NCBI RefSeq assembly: GCF_020097155.1
Contig: NZ_CP083691.1
Coordinates: 1,302,001-1,366,000, forward strand
DNA: 64,000 nucleotides
Origin: Micrococcus porci
GTDB taxonomy: Bacteria; Actinomycetota; Actinomycetes; Actinomycetales; Micrococcaceae
Reading direction: 5' to 3'
Below the pieces are notes generated by a model. The model worked only from the letters and a program-made list of their open reading frames with translations, had not been told where the DNA came from and did no database searches. Below, piece by piece: positions 50,706 through 60,266 of the stretch. Positions within the stretch are counted from its first letter, which is position 1. Every line of letters begins with the position of its first letter. The translations under genes were made by a program, and so were the position numbers.

Positions 50706-53700
50706 GCTCCCCGGTCCCGCTGCGCCCCGCCCCGGTCGACGCCGGGCCCCGGGTCGACGTGTCCCGCGCCGTCCACAGCCCGCAGGACATCGCCGCGCGG
50801 CTGGGCGTGTTCCCGCCCACCGACGAGCAGGTGGAGGTGATCGCCGCCCCGCTGACCCCGCGGCTCGTCGTCGCCGGCGCCGGCTCAGGGAAGACCGCCA
50901 CCATGTCCGACCGGGTCGTCTGGCTGGTGGCCAACGGCTTCGTCCGCCCGGACCAGGTCCTCGGCGTGACGTTCACCCGCAAGGCCGCCGGTGAGCTCGC
51001 CCACCGCATCAACGCCAAGGTGGACGCACTGCTGCGGTCCGGCCTGCCCATCCCCGGGTTCGAGGGCGAGCCCGAGGACCTGGGGCGGGCCTCCGTGTCC
51101 ACGTACCACTCGTACGCCGGCGCCCTCGTCCGGGACTACGGCCTGCGCATCGGCGTGGAGCCCGAGGCCCGCCCGCTCGGGGAGGCGGACGCCCACCGGC
51201 TCATGTCGGCCGTGGCCGCCTCCCACCCGATCGTCGCGGACGGCCTGCGCGTCTCGGCGTCCACCCTCGTCGCGGCCGCGCTGCGGCTGTCCGGCGACCT
51301 CGCCGAGCACCTCGTGGAGCCCGCGCAGGTGCGGGCCCACCTGCGGGAGCGGATCGCCGTGGGCGAGGCCCTGGAGCTGCCCCCGCGCATGAAGGAGCCC
51401 TCCGACGAGATCGTCGAGTTCTTCGCCGGCCTCGAGACCCGGGTCCTCATGGCCGACCTGGTCGAGCGCTACACCCAGGCCAAGGCCGAGCGCGGCGTCA
51501 TGGACTTCGGAGACCTGCTCCGCCACGCCGCCCGGGTGGCACGGGAGATCCCCGCCGCCGGGCGGGCGGAGCGGGAGCGGTTCCCCGTGGTCCTGCTGGA
51601 CGAGTTCCAGGACACCTCCCACGCGCAGATGGAGATCTTCCGCGGGCTCTTCGGCCCCGAGTCCACGGACCTCGACGCCCCCGGGCTGGGCCACTGCGTC
51701 ACCGCGGTCGGTGACCCTCACCAGTCCATCTACGGGTTCCGCGGCGCGTCCGCCGGCCAGCTGTTCACCTTCCCCTCGGCGTTCCCCCGCCTCGGCGAGC
51801 TGCCCGGCGGCGCCCCCGGCCGGGTCAACGCGGACGTCTCCCACCTCACGGTCGCCTGGCGCAACGACGAGGCGATCCTCGCGGCCGCGAACGCCGTGGT
51901 CGCGGAGCTCAACGCCCACGCCGCCGACGCCGGCACACCCCTCGAGCTCAAGCCGCTGCGGCCGCGGCCCGGCGCCGGGACGGGCGAGGTGCGCGTGGAC
52001 CGCCACGTGAGCGCGCAGGACGAGGCGGAGGCGCTCGTCGCACGCCTGGCGGCCCTCGGCGAGGACCCCGCCACGGCGGATCTCAGCCGCGCCGTGCTCT
52101 GCCGCGCCCGGACCCAGTTCGGGCCCGTCCTCGACGCCCTCGAGGCCGCCGGTGTGCCGTACGAGGTGCTGGGGCTGTCGGGGCTGCTCTCCCTCCCGGA
52201 GATCGCCGAGGTGCTCTCCGTGCTCCATGTCCTCGCGGATCCGGGCCGCAGCGACCACCTCGTCCGCGTCCTGGCCGGCCCCCGGTACCGGATCGGCCCG
52301 GCGGACCTCGAGCTGCTCCACGAGCGGGCGCGGTTCGTCAGCCGGCTGCGCCGCCGCGCGGCCGCCCACGAGCCGCTCGACCCGGCGACCGCGGTCGAGG
52401 CGCCGGACGTCAGCGCGGACGAGGACGCCGACGCCCCGGCCCTGCTGGAGGCCCTGGACTCCCTGCCCGGGGAGTCCACCGTCTGGACCGGCTCCCACGG
52501 CCGGCCCTTCTCCGCCGAGGGACTGCGCCGCCTGCGCGCGGCCAACGCGGAGCTGCGCCGCCTCTCGGCCTGGGCCGGGGCGGACCCGGCCGACCTCATC
52601 GGGGAGGTCGTCCGGGAGATCGGCCTGGACGTCGAGCTCGCACTGCGCCCCGGCCCGTCAGCCGCCTCCGCGCGCCGCCACCTCGACGCCTTCCAGGACG
52701 CCGCCCGGGGCTTCGCCGCCGGCGACGGCGCCCCCGCCGACCTGCCGGCGTTCCTCGCATGGACGGAGGCCGTGGAGGAGCACGAGAAGGGCCTCGGCAT
52801 CGCGTCGGCGGACCCCGCCCCCGGCGTGGTCCAGGTGCTCACGGCCCACGCGTCCAAGGGACTCGAGTGGGACGTGGTGGCCGTGCCGGGCCTCCAGACG
52901 GGCACCTTCCCCACCGCGCGTCCGGACCGCTGGACCAGCGGGGGGACCGGCATGCTGCCGTGGGCCCTGCGCGGCGACGCCGCCTCCCTCCCGCAGTGGG
53001 ACGGCTCCTGGGCCGAGAACCGGCGCGACTGGGTGCAGTCCGCCGGGACGGGCTACTCCTCCAAGACGGCGGCCGCCACGAACCCGGCCCCCTACGGGGA
53101 CGCCGTCGCGGACCACGCCGCCCGCGAGGAGCGGCGCCTGGCGTACGTCGCGTTCACCCGCGCCCGGTCGGCCCTCTGGCTGAGCACGTCCCACTGGAAG
53201 GGCACGGCCAAGAAGCCGGTGGACCCCTCGCCCTTCCTCGTGGAGGCGGCCGCGCTGGCCGGGGAGGTGCCCGGCGTCGTGCTGGGGGAGGAGCCCGCGC
53301 CGGAGGAGCTGGGCGAGGCCAACCCCACGGCCGAGCGCACGCTGGTCGCCTGGTGGCCGGCGGACCCCCTCGAGGGACCCGAGGCCTTCGAGGCCGACGG
53401 CGAGGACCTCGACGACGAGGCCGCGTGGACCCCGCTGCCCCGCCGCACCCGCCCCCGCCGGGCCCGTGTGGAGAACGCCGCCCGCCAGGTCGCCGCCGCG
53501 GACCCCGCGGCCCTGGCCGAGGACACCGACCTGGCGCGGGCGCTGGACTGGGTGCTGCTGCGCCGCCGGCGCGTCGGCGCGGCCGCGGACGGCGTGGCCC
53601 TGCCGGAGCACCTCTCGGTGTCCCTCTACGGGGAGCTCGCGGCCGACCCCCAGGCCGTCGCGGACCAGCTGCGCCGGCCCATGCCGCGGCCGCCGGCCCA

Positions 53701-54271
53701 CGCGGCCCGCCGCGGCACCGCCTTCCACGCCTGGCTCGAGCAGCGCTTCGACGCCACCGGCATGCTGGACATCGACGAGTCCGACGACGCCGCCGACGCC
53801 TGGGTCGAGGACGCCCTGGACCTGGCGCCGATGCAGGAGTGGTTCCTCGCCTCCCGGTGGGCCGACCGGGTGCCCGCGTTCGTCGAGACCGCCGTGGAGA
53901 CAACTCTCGCCGGGATCACCCTCCGCGGGCGCATCGACGCGGTGTTCCGCACGGGCGCCCGCCCGGGCATGCCCTTCGACCCCGAGGCCGACTGGGAGCT
54001 GGTCGACTGGAAGACCGGCCGCGTGCCGGGTGGGGCGGAGCTGCGCCGCAAGGCCCTGCAGCTGGCGGTGTACCGCCTGGCGTGGTCCCGCCTGCACGGC
54101 ATCCCCCTGGAGCGCATCCGGGCGAGCTTCGTGTACGTGGCCGCGGGCCAGGAGCGGGTCTTCGACGACCTGCCCGGGGAGGAGGAGTTGGAGGCGATCG
54201 TCACCGCGGCCGTCGCGGGCCCGGGCGCCACCTCGTCCGGCGAGGTCAGTCCACCGGACGCAGCACGCTGA
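50693..54271 (+). CDS. adnB: AdnB helicase/nuclease subunit
   Basis: A 1192-residue UvrD-like helicase fused to a RecB nuclease. The motor is complete: Walker A VVAGAGSGKTATMSDRVV, GVTFTRKAAGEL, motif II VLLDEFQDTSHAQ, VGDPHQSIYGFRGAS and VLTAHASKGLEWDVV. The C-terminal nuclease has HAARRGTAFHAWLEQRF, VDWKTGRVPGG and QLAVYRLAW. It should be the active translocating subunit, working with AdnA as a heterodimer. The start overlaps adnA. Its last 26 bp overlap the convergent phosphotransferase gene. Confidence 0.93.
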   Translation: MASLSSPVPLRPAPVDAGPRVDVSRAVHSPQDIAARLGVFPPTDEQVEVIAAPLTPRLVVAGAGSGKTATMSDRVVWLVANGFVRPDQVLGVTFTRKAAGELAHRINAKVDALLRSGLPIPGFEGEPEDLGRASVSTYHSYAGALVRDYGLRIGVEPEARPLGEADAHRLMSAVAASHPIVADGLRVSASTLVAAALRLSGDLAEHLVEPAQVRAHLRERIAVGEALELPPRMKEPSDEIVEFFAGLETRVLMADLVERYTQAKAERGVMDFGDLLRHAARVAREIPAAGRAERERFPVVLLDEFQDTSHAQMEIFRGLFGPESTDLDAPGLGHCVTAVGDPHQSIYGFRGASAGQLFTFPSAFPRLGELPGGAPGRVNADVSHLTVAWRNDEAILAAANAVVAELNAHAADAGTPLELKPLRPRPGAGTGEVRVDRHVSAQDEAEALVARLAALGEDPATADLSRAVLCRARTQFGPVLDALEAAGVPYEVLGLSGLLSLPEIAEVLSVLHVLADPGRSDHLVRVLAGPRYRIGPADLELLHERARFVSRLRRRAAAHEPLDPATAVEAPDVSADEDADAPALLEALDSLPGESTVWTGSHGRPFSAEGLRRLRAANAELRRLSAWAGADPADLIGEVVREIGLDVELALRPGPSAASARRHLDAFQDAARGFAAGDGAPADLPAFLAWTEAVEEHEKGLGIASADPAPGVVQVLTAHASKGLEWDVVAVPGLQTGTFPTARPDRWTSGGTGMLPWALRGDAASLPQWDGSWAENRRDWVQSAGTGYSSKTAAATNPAPYGDAVADHAAREERRLAYVAFTRARSALWLSTSHWKGTAKKPVDPSPFLVEAAALAGEVPGVVLGEEPAPEELGEANPTAERTLVAWWPADPLEGPEAFEADGEDLDDEAAWTPLPRRTRPRRARVENAARQVAAADPAALAEDTDLARALDWVLLRRRRVGAAADGVALPEHLSVSLYGELAADPQAVADQLRRPMPRPPAHAARRGTAFHAWLEQRFDATGMLDIDESDDAADAWVEDALDLAPMQEWFLASRWADRVPAFVETAVETTLAGITLRGRIDAVFRTGARPGMPFDPEADWELVDWKTGRVPGGAELRRKALQLAVYRLAWSRLHGIPLERIRASFVYVAAGQERVFDDLPGEEELEAIVTAAVAGPGATSSGEVSPPDAAR

Positions 54272-55343
54272 CGGTGCCCCCGGCGCGGCCGTCGTCGTCG
54301 GAGACGTCCACGACGCCGTCCGCGTCGTCCTCGTCCCAGTCCGGGGCCCGGTCGTCGTGGGCGGCGTGCAGCCCGACCACGTTGTCCGCCGTCGGGGCGG
54401 CCTGCGGAGCCGTGGCCTCCGCGACGCCGACGGCCTCGGCCAGCTCGGTGAGCAGGGCCCGCGCGTCGGCGGTCGTCTCCGCGTCGTGGCGGTCGACGCC
54501 CCGCAGCAGCCACCGCGCCAGCGCGAACTCCGCCAGCAGCGCGCCGCGGCGCAGCAGGTGCGCGTCCGGGGCCGCCGCGCCCTCGGAGTCCAGCCGCTCG
54601 GCGTAGGCGGCCAGGACGCGCTCGGGCAGGGCGGGGTCCTCCGCGGCGGCCAGCCAGGCGAAGTCCTCCGCCGGGTCGCCCACGTGCAGGTCCGTCCACC
54701 CGGACACCCCCACCACGCGGCCGCGGGACACCAGGAGGCCGTCCTCGTGCAGGTCCCCGTGCACCGGGACCGGCGAGAAGTCCCAGAGGTCCGCTTCCTC
54801 GAGCGTCTCCTCCCAGCGGCGCAGCAGGCGCGGCGGCACCTGCCCGGTGGCCGCCGCCCGGTCCAGCTCCGTCAGGTGCCGCTCGCGCACATGGTCCGCG
54901 GTGTACACCGGCAGGTCCGCCTGCTCCACCACGGTCAGGGGCAGCGTGTGCAGCGCGGCGAGGATGCGGCCCAGGTCCTGGACGGCCGCGTCCCCGAGGC
55001 CGCCGATCTGCTCGAGCGTGGCCGGCTCGCCGGGCAGGGCCTGGTAGACGAAGGTGCGCAGCCCGTCGATCCGCACGGCGCCCGCCACCGAGGGCACGCG
55101 GAACGGCAGCCCCGCGCGCAGGTGCGGGTCGAAGCCGGCGAGGACCTGCAGCTCGGTCTCGAGGCGGATGCCGGCCTCCGCGGAGCGCGGCGAGCGCACC
55201 AGCCAGCGCTGGCCGGCGTCGTCCACCACGAGCGCGGCGGCGACGTCGGGCGAGTCGTCCGGGCTGGGCTCCACGGAGACGGGGGTCAGGCCGGGCACGG
55301 CGGCGGCGGCGAGGGCGGCGAGGCGGAGGGGCTGACGATGCAC
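54246..55343 (-). CDS. Aminoglycoside-phosphotransferase-fold protein with degenerate catalytic motif
   Basis: A 365-residue APH-fold protein. The catalytic loop reads HGDLHEDGLLV near residue 195: the Asp is kept, but the usual Asn (HGDxxxxN) is Gly. The metal-binding IDW/DFG-like motif reads VGVSGWTDLHVGDPAEDFAWL, with Ser-Gly in place of Ile-Asp. Both Mg2+ ligands outside the catalytic Asp are thus missing, so kinase activity is doubtful. The last about 60 residues are acidic and disordered. It sits between adnAB and nudC, a conserved place in Micrococcales. GTG 55343 is preceded by TAGGCT. Confidence 0.8.
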   Translation of the reverse strand: MHRQPLRLAALAAAAVPGLTPVSVEPSPDDSPDVAAALVVDDAGQRWLVRSPRSAEAGIRLETELQVLAGFDPHLRAGLPFRVPSVAGAVRIDGLRTFVYQALPGEPATLEQIGGLGDAAVQDLGRILAALHTLPLTVVEQADLPVYTADHVRERHLTELDRAAATGQVPPRLLRRWEETLEEADLWDFSPVPVHGDLHEDGLLVSRGRVVGVSGWTDLHVGDPAEDFAWLAAAEDPALPERVLAAYAERLDSEGAAAPDAHLLRRGALLAEFALARWLLRGVDRHDAETTADARALLTELAEAVGVAEATAPQAAPTADNVVGLHAAHDDRAPDWDEDDADGVVDVSDDDGRAGGTVSVLRPVD

Positions 55344-55349
55344 CCGTCC

Positions 55350-55355
55350 AGCCTA
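55350..55355 (-). promoter_or_regulatory. -10 box of the APH-fold gene (TAGGCT), leaderless
   Basis: TAGGCT on the minus strand ends 6 bases before GTG 55343. Confidence 0.55.
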
Positions 55356-55442
55356 GGCCGCGAACGCCGGGGACGCCCGGGGGCGCACCGGTCCGGGCCC
55401 CGACCGGCCGGACACGGGTGTCCGCCGCGCGGGGCACGGGCC

Positions 55443-55448
55443 TACCGT
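55443..55448 (+). promoter_or_regulatory. -10 box of nudC (TACCGT), leaderless
   Basis: TACCGT ends 7 bases before ATG 55456, and this supports that ATG as start. Confidence 0.5.
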
Positions 55449-55455
55449 GGGGGCC

Positions 55456-56478
55456 ATGCCCGTCCCCTCCGCCCCCGACGCCGTCCCCGCCGCCCTGCCG
55501 CACCTGACCCTCGCCCGCGAGGCCCTGGACCGGTCCGGTGCCGAGCGCGAGGACCCGGGGCTGCTCGGCCGCCTCGCCGCGGATCCCGCCACGGGCGTCC
55601 TGCACCTCGTCGGCGGCCGCGCCCCCGTCCGGGACGGCGCGCTGGTCCTCGTCCCGCCGGCCGGGCCCTTCCCGCCCGAGGCCGTGTTCCTGGGCCGCCG
55701 CCTGACCGACGCCGCGGCCCCCTCCGCCGCCGGCCGCCCGCTCGTGCTCGTCGCGCGCGAGTCGGCGCCTGGGTCGTCCGGGGACGGCGGGCCGACGCGG
55801 CCAGCCGAGCCGACCGACGCCCCGACCCGCGACCCCTTGGCCGGGGCGGCCTGGCTGGGGCTGAGGGACGTGGCCGCGGGCCTGTCCGACGCCGACACGG
55901 GCCTGTTCGTGGAGGCCGTCGCGATCGCCAACTGGCACGCAGGCCACGGGTTCTGCTCTCGGTGCGGCGGCCGCACGGACACGGAGTCCGCGGGCTGGGT
56001 GCGCCGCTGTCGGGACTGCTCGGCCCGGCACTTCCCCCGCACCGACCCCGCGGTGATCATGGCGGTCATGGACGACCAGGACCGGATCCTCCTCGGCTCG
56101 AACGCGGCCTGGCCGGCGGGTCGGCACTCGTGCCTGGCCGGGTTCGTGGAGCCGGGCGAGTCCCTCGAGCACGCCGTCGCGCGGGAGGTCCTCGAGGAGG
56201 CGGGCATCGTCGTCGTGGACGCGGCGTACCGAGGCTCCCAGCCGTGGCCGTTCCCGCGCTCGCTCATGGTGGGCTACCGGGCGCACGCCCTGCCGGGTCA
56301 GGAGCCGGTGGCCGACGGCCACGAGATCCGCTCGGTGCGCTGGTTCACGCGCGACGAGCTCGCGGCCGAGGTCCGGGCGGGCGCCGTGACCCTGCCGGGG
56401 GCCGTGTCCATCGCGCGGGCCCTGATCGAGGATTGGTACGGTGGGACGCTGCCGGATCCGACCACGCTGATCTCCTGA
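55456..56478 (+). CDS. nudC: NADH pyrophosphatase / RNA deNADding enzyme NudC
   Basis: A 340-residue Nudix hydrolase that cleaves NAD(H) to NMN(H) and AMP and removes NAD caps from RNA. The zinc ribbon is FCSRCGGRT with RRCRDCSARHFP; the Nudix box is GFVEPGESLEHAVAREVLEE; and the NudC-specific SQPWPFPRSLM follows. The N-terminal domain is about 150 residues with a proline-rich insertion. uvrD2 begins 19 bp downstream, the same order as in mycobacteria. Confidence 0.95.
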   Translation: MPVPSAPDAVPAALPHLTLAREALDRSGAEREDPGLLGRLAADPATGVLHLVGGRAPVRDGALVLVPPAGPFPPEAVFLGRRLTDAAAPSAAGRPLVLVARESAPGSSGDGGPTRPAEPTDAPTRDPLAGAAWLGLRDVAAGLSDADTGLFVEAVAIANWHAGHGFCSRCGGRTDTESAGWVRRCRDCSARHFPRTDPAVIMAVMDDQDRILLGSNAAWPAGRHSCLAGFVEPGESLEHAVAREVLEEAGIVVVDAAYRGSQPWPFPRSLMVGYRAHALPGQEPVADGHEIRSVRWFTRDELAAEVRAGAVTLPGAVSIARALIEDWYGGTLPDPTTLIS

Positions 56479-56497
56479 GAGGAGGGCTCCGGGCCCC

Positions 56498-58615
56498 ATG
56501 AGCACCCCCGACGAGATCCTCCGCGGCCTGGACCCGGAGCAGCGCAAGGCCGCGACCGCCCTGCACGGGCCCGTGTGCATCCTGGCCGGCGCGGGCACGG
56601 GCAAGACCCGCGCCATCACCCACCGGATCGCCTACGGCGTGGCCTCCGGCGTGTTCGACCCGCACCGCACCCTCGCCCTGACCTTCACGGCCCGCGCGGC
56701 CGCGGAGATGCGGACCCGCCTGCGCGACCTCGGCGTCGACGGCGTCCAGGCCCGCACCTTCCACTCCGCGGCCCTGCGCCAGCTGCAGTACTTCTGGCCG
56801 CAGGCCGTGGGCGGGCAGATGCCCACGCTCGTCGAGAACAAGGTGCGCCTGCTCACCGAGGTCGCGCACCGCATGCGCATGACCGTGGACCGGGCCGGCC
56901 TCCGCGACCTGGCCGGGGAGATCGAGTGGGCCAAGGTCTCCCTCCACGCCCCCGAGGGGTATGCCGAGGCCGCCCGCGACCGCGAGATGCCGGCCGGCTG
57001 GACCGCGACCACGGTCGCCCGGCTCTACACGGGGTACGAGGAGGCCAAGACCGCCCGCAACATGATCGACTTCGAGGACGTCCTCCTCATCCTGGTGGGC
57101 ATCCTCTCCACGGAGCCGAAGATCGCGGCGACCGTCCGGGAGCAGTACCGCGTCTTCGTGGTGGACGAGTACCAGGACGTCTCCCCGCTGCAGCACCGCC
57201 TCCTCGACCTCTGGCTGGGGGACCGGCAGGACCTCTGCGTCGTGGGCGACTCCTCCCAGACCATCTATTCCTTCACGGGCGCGACCTCCCGGTTCCTCAC
57301 GGGCTTCCGCGAGCGCTACCCCGAGGCCACGATGGTCAAGCTCGTCCGGGACTACCGCTCGAGCCCGCAGATCGTCGGCGCCGCGAACACGCTGCTGGCC
57401 GAGCGCACCCAGGCGGGCCTGCGGGACCGGTCCCTGCCGTTCTGGCCGGAGCCGCTCGCCCTGTCCTCGCAGCGTCCCTCGGGGCCGGACGTCGTGTTCG
57501 CCGAGTGCCAGGACGACGAGGCCGAGGCCGGCTGGGTGGCCCAGCGGATCCAGGGCCTGCTCGACGACGGCGTGCCGGCCGCGGAGATCGCCGTGCTGTT
57601 CCGCACCAACGGCCAGTCCGAGGCGTTCGAGACCGCCCTCTCGGCGGCGGGCATCGGCTACCAGCTGCGCGGCGGGGAGCGGTTCTTCTCCCGCCGGGAG
57701 GTCCGCGAGGGCGTCCTGCAGCTGCGCGCGGCGGCGCGCGAGGCGCAGGACCTGGTGGGTGCCGACGTCGTGCAGCGCGTCAAGGACGTGCTCTCCTCCC
57801 TGGGCTACTCGGACACCCCGCCCTCGGCATCGGGCGCGGCGCGCGAGCGCTGGGAGTCCCTGCACGCCCTGGTGAACCTGGCCGACCAGCTCGCGGGGAC
57901 GCGGGAGGACTTCACCCTGGTGCAGCTGGTGGCGGAGCTGGACGAGCGCGCCCAGGCCCAGCACGCGCCCACCGTGCAGGGCGTCACGCTGGCCTCCCTG
58001 CACTCGGCGAAGGGCCTCGAGTGGGACGCCGTGTTCCTGGTCGGCCTGTCCGAGGGGCTCATGCCGATCTCCTTCGCGGACACCCCCGCCGAGGTCGACG
58101 AGGAGCGCCGTCTGCTCTACGTGGGCATCACGCGCGCCCGCCAGCACCTGCACCTCACCTGGACCCTGGCCCGTTCGGGCGGCGGCCGGGCCAACCGGCG
58201 CCCCTCGCGCTTCCTGCGTGCCATCGACCCGACGCTCGGCGGCACCCGTGAGCACGCCCCGGCCGCCGCGATGCCGGCCCGCCGTCCCCGGCGCGGGGCC
58301 ACCGTGGCCGTGTGCCGCACGTGCGGCCGCCCCCTCGAGACGGGCGCCGAGCGCAAGACCGGGCGCTGCGTGGACTGCCCCGCCCTGTACGACGAGGGCG
58401 TGCTGGACACCCTCAAGGACTGGCGCAGCCGCGTGGCGAAGACGGACAAGGTGCCCGCGTTCGTGGTCTTCACGGACGCGACCCTGGAGGCGATCGCCGA
58501 GACGATGCCCGCCACGCCGGCCGAGCTGATCAAGGTCAAGGGCGTGGGCAAGTCCAAGCTCGACCGGTTCGGCCAGGACGTCCTCGACCTGCTCCACGGG
58601 ACCTCCGCGGCCTGA
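56498..58615 (+). CDS. uvrD2: ATP-dependent DNA helicase UvrD2
   Basis: A 705-residue SF1 helicase. Walker A ILAGAGTGKTRAITHRI, motif II FVVDEYQDVSPLQ, VGDSSQTIYSFTGATS and LASLHSAKGLEWDAVFLV are complete. After the motor comes a tetracysteine zinc motif (VCRTCGRPL, then GRCVDCPALY), and the C-terminus is an HRDC domain (AFVVFTDATLEAIAETMPAT). This motor-tetracysteine-HRDC layout is specific to actinobacterial UvrD2. Operon with nudC. Confidence 0.95.
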   Translation: MSTPDEILRGLDPEQRKAATALHGPVCILAGAGTGKTRAITHRIAYGVASGVFDPHRTLALTFTARAAAEMRTRLRDLGVDGVQARTFHSAALRQLQYFWPQAVGGQMPTLVENKVRLLTEVAHRMRMTVDRAGLRDLAGEIEWAKVSLHAPEGYAEAARDREMPAGWTATTVARLYTGYEEAKTARNMIDFEDVLLILVGILSTEPKIAATVREQYRVFVVDEYQDVSPLQHRLLDLWLGDRQDLCVVGDSSQTIYSFTGATSRFLTGFRERYPEATMVKLVRDYRSSPQIVGAANTLLAERTQAGLRDRSLPFWPEPLALSSQRPSGPDVVFAECQDDEAEAGWVAQRIQGLLDDGVPAAEIAVLFRTNGQSEAFETALSAAGIGYQLRGGERFFSRREVREGVLQLRAAAREAQDLVGADVVQRVKDVLSSLGYSDTPPSASGAARERWESLHALVNLADQLAGTREDFTLVQLVAELDERAQAQHAPTVQGVTLASLHSAKGLEWDAVFLVGLSEGLMPISFADTPAEVDEERRLLYVGITRARQHLHLTWTLARSGGGRANRRPSRFLRAIDPTLGGTREHAPAAAMPARRPRRGATVAVCRTCGRPLETGAERKTGRCVDCPALYDEGVLDTLKDWRSRVAKTDKVPAFVVFTDATLEAIAETMPATPAELIKVKGVGKSKLDRFGQDVLDLLHGTSAA

Positions 58616-58645
58616 GCCGGAGCACCCGGGACCACTCCCGCCGAT

Positions 58646-59422
58646 TCACGGACGGGCGTCCGCGAGCGCCCCGTCCAGGGACTCCTCCACGGCGGCCAGC
58701 GCCGCCGCCCAGTCGTCACCCGTGCCGTCGCCGGCCAGGAGGTCCGCGCACCCGCATCCGGGACGCGTGCGGACGGGGATGCGGGTGAGCCGTCCGGTGG
58801 CCGCGTCCACCCGCAGCACTGCCGACGTCGCGTCCCGCCGCCCGGTCAGCACGTCGAGGGCCAGGACCACCGCGCGCAGTGCGTGTCCGGGCTCCCGGGC
58901 CGCCCCGGGGTCCCGGCGCGGCGGCGCGGCCGGGGGAGCGGTGAGGGCCGTCCCGGGGACGTCCTCCGTGCAGAGAACGCAGCCGGGTGCGCCGCCGCCG
59001 GTCCAGGGTCCGGCGCTGACGCCGTGGAGGTCGGTGCGGACGGGCAGGAGGGGATGCTGCGCCGCGATGGCGCGGGCGGCCAGATCGGGCAGGCCGGGCA
59101 GGTCGACGGCGACCGTGGCCGCCCCGAGGGCGCCCGGTCTCGTGCCGGCCCCCGCATAGACGGGCAACGCGGGCCACGTCCGCGACAGGCGCGCCTCCCA
59201 GGCGCGGTCCCGCGGGCGGCCGAGGTCCGCCGGGAGGAGGCCCAGACCGAGGTCGGACGCCCCCACCGGCGTCGGGTCCCACAGTGCGAGCGCCGCCACC
59301 CCTCCGGCCGCGAGCGCGGCGGCCAGCGCACCGCCGGCCGGTCCGAGCCCCGCCACCTGGATCCCCGCCGGGTCCGCGAGCAGGCCCGACTCCCGGGGCC
59401 CGTGTGCGTCCGTCGTCGCCAT
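58646..59422 (-). CDS. ThiF/E1-like protein, probably non-canonical
   Basis: A 258-residue protein with a Rossmann-type start IQVAGLGPAGGALAAALAAG and LALWDPTPVGASDLGLGLLP, as in ThiF/MoeB adenylating enzymes, which activate ubiquitin-like sulfur carriers. Two cysteine pairs (GCVLC near the middle and GCGC near the C-terminus) could bind zinc. The usual catalytic Arg and adenylation motifs are not evident, so enzymatic activity is uncertain. It is convergent with uvrD2 and divergent from the YgjP-type gene. Its place corresponds to mycobacterial Rv3196. Confidence 0.72.
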   Translation of the reverse strand: MATTDAHGPRESGLLADPAGIQVAGLGPAGGALAAALAAGGVAALALWDPTPVGASDLGLGLLPADLGRPRDRAWEARLSRTWPALPVYAGAGTRPGALGAATVAVDLPGLPDLAARAIAAQHPLLPVRTDLHGVSAGPWTGGGAPGCVLCTEDVPGTALTAPPAAPPRRDPGAAREPGHALRAVVLALDVLTGRRDATSAVLRVDAATGRLTRIPVRTRPGCGCADLLAGDGTGDDWAAALAAVEESLDGALADARP

Positions 59423-59566
59423 GGCACCGCCTCCCTCCGCGTCCGGCGCCCCGCGCGCCGGTCCCGCCTCCACCGTGCCACGGGCGCGCGTCGCGTGGTC
59501 CGGCCGTCCACAGGGCGCCCGCCCGTCCGGACGCGCCCCGGCGCCGCGCCGCGGGAGAATGGCGGC

Positions 59567-60256
59567 ATGAGCCCGTCCCGCACCGTCACCGACCTCGACT
59601 GGCATGGCACCCCGGTGCGCCTGGTGCGCTCCGCCCGGCGCACGCGCACCGTGGCGGCCGTCTGGCGGGAGGGCCGCCTGCAGGTCAGCGTCCCCGCCCG
59701 TCTCTCCCGGGCGGAGGAGCGGCGGTGGATCGAGCGCATGGTGGACAGGGCCGGGCCCGCCCCCGCCGCGCACCCCGCCCCGTCCGCCTCGGCCCCGTCG
59801 ACCGGACTCGGATCGGCCCCGGACCCGAGGGGGGACGCGGACCTGCTGGCGCGCGCGGACGCCCTGGCGTCCGCGCACCTCGACGGCGCCGCCCCCGGCG
59901 GACGTGCACCCCGGCCGGCGTCGGTCACGTGGTCCAGTCGGCAGCGCCAGCGGTGGGGCTCCTGCACGCCCGCCCGCGGCACGATCCGTCTCTCGGCCCA
60001 GCTGCGGGGCATGCCGGACTGGGTGGTGGACGCGGTCCTCGTGCACGAGCTGGCCCACCTGAGCGAGCGTGGGCACGGGCCCCGCTTCCAGGCGCTCGTG
60101 GGCCGCCTGCCGCGCTACACGGAGGCCATGGCGTTCCTGGCCGGCGTCACCTACGCCACGTCGCGCGGACTGCCGGGGGCTTACCCGGCAGACGCCGACG
60201 TCGCCGACCACGCCCGCGGATGGCCGGGCGGGGACGACGACGTCGTGGAGGGGTGA
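59567..60256 (+). CDS. YgjP-like (DUF45/WLM) metallopeptidase
   Basis: A 229-residue zinc-peptidase-like protein. The active site is VHELAHLSERGHGPRFQALVG (HExxH plus a downstream His), preceded by SSRQRQRWGSCTPARGTIRLS, the YgjP signature. An alanine/proline-rich insertion of about 60 residues separates the N-terminal part (PVRLVRSARRTRTVAAVWRE) from the catalytic part, longer than usual. GAGAAT lies 6 bases before ATG 59567. Substrate unknown; the next gene on the other strand is also a putative metalloprotease. Confidence 0.87.
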   Translation: MSPSRTVTDLDWHGTPVRLVRSARRTRTVAAVWREGRLQVSVPARLSRAEERRWIERMVDRAGPAPAAHPAPSASAPSTGLGSAPDPRGDADLLARADALASAHLDGAAPGGRAPRPASVTWSSRQRQRWGSCTPARGTIRLSAQLRGMPDWVVDAVLVHELAHLSERGHGPRFQALVGRLPRYTEAMAFLAGVTYATSRGLPGAYPADADVADHARGWPGGDDDVVEG

Positions 60257-60266
60257 GCGGGCGGGC

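Noticed and set aside
53626..56619. 997-codon minus-strand open frame across adnB, APH-fold and nudC genes
   Set aside because: It is antisense to genes with complete motifs, and its composition is arginine-, glycine- and alanine-skewed.
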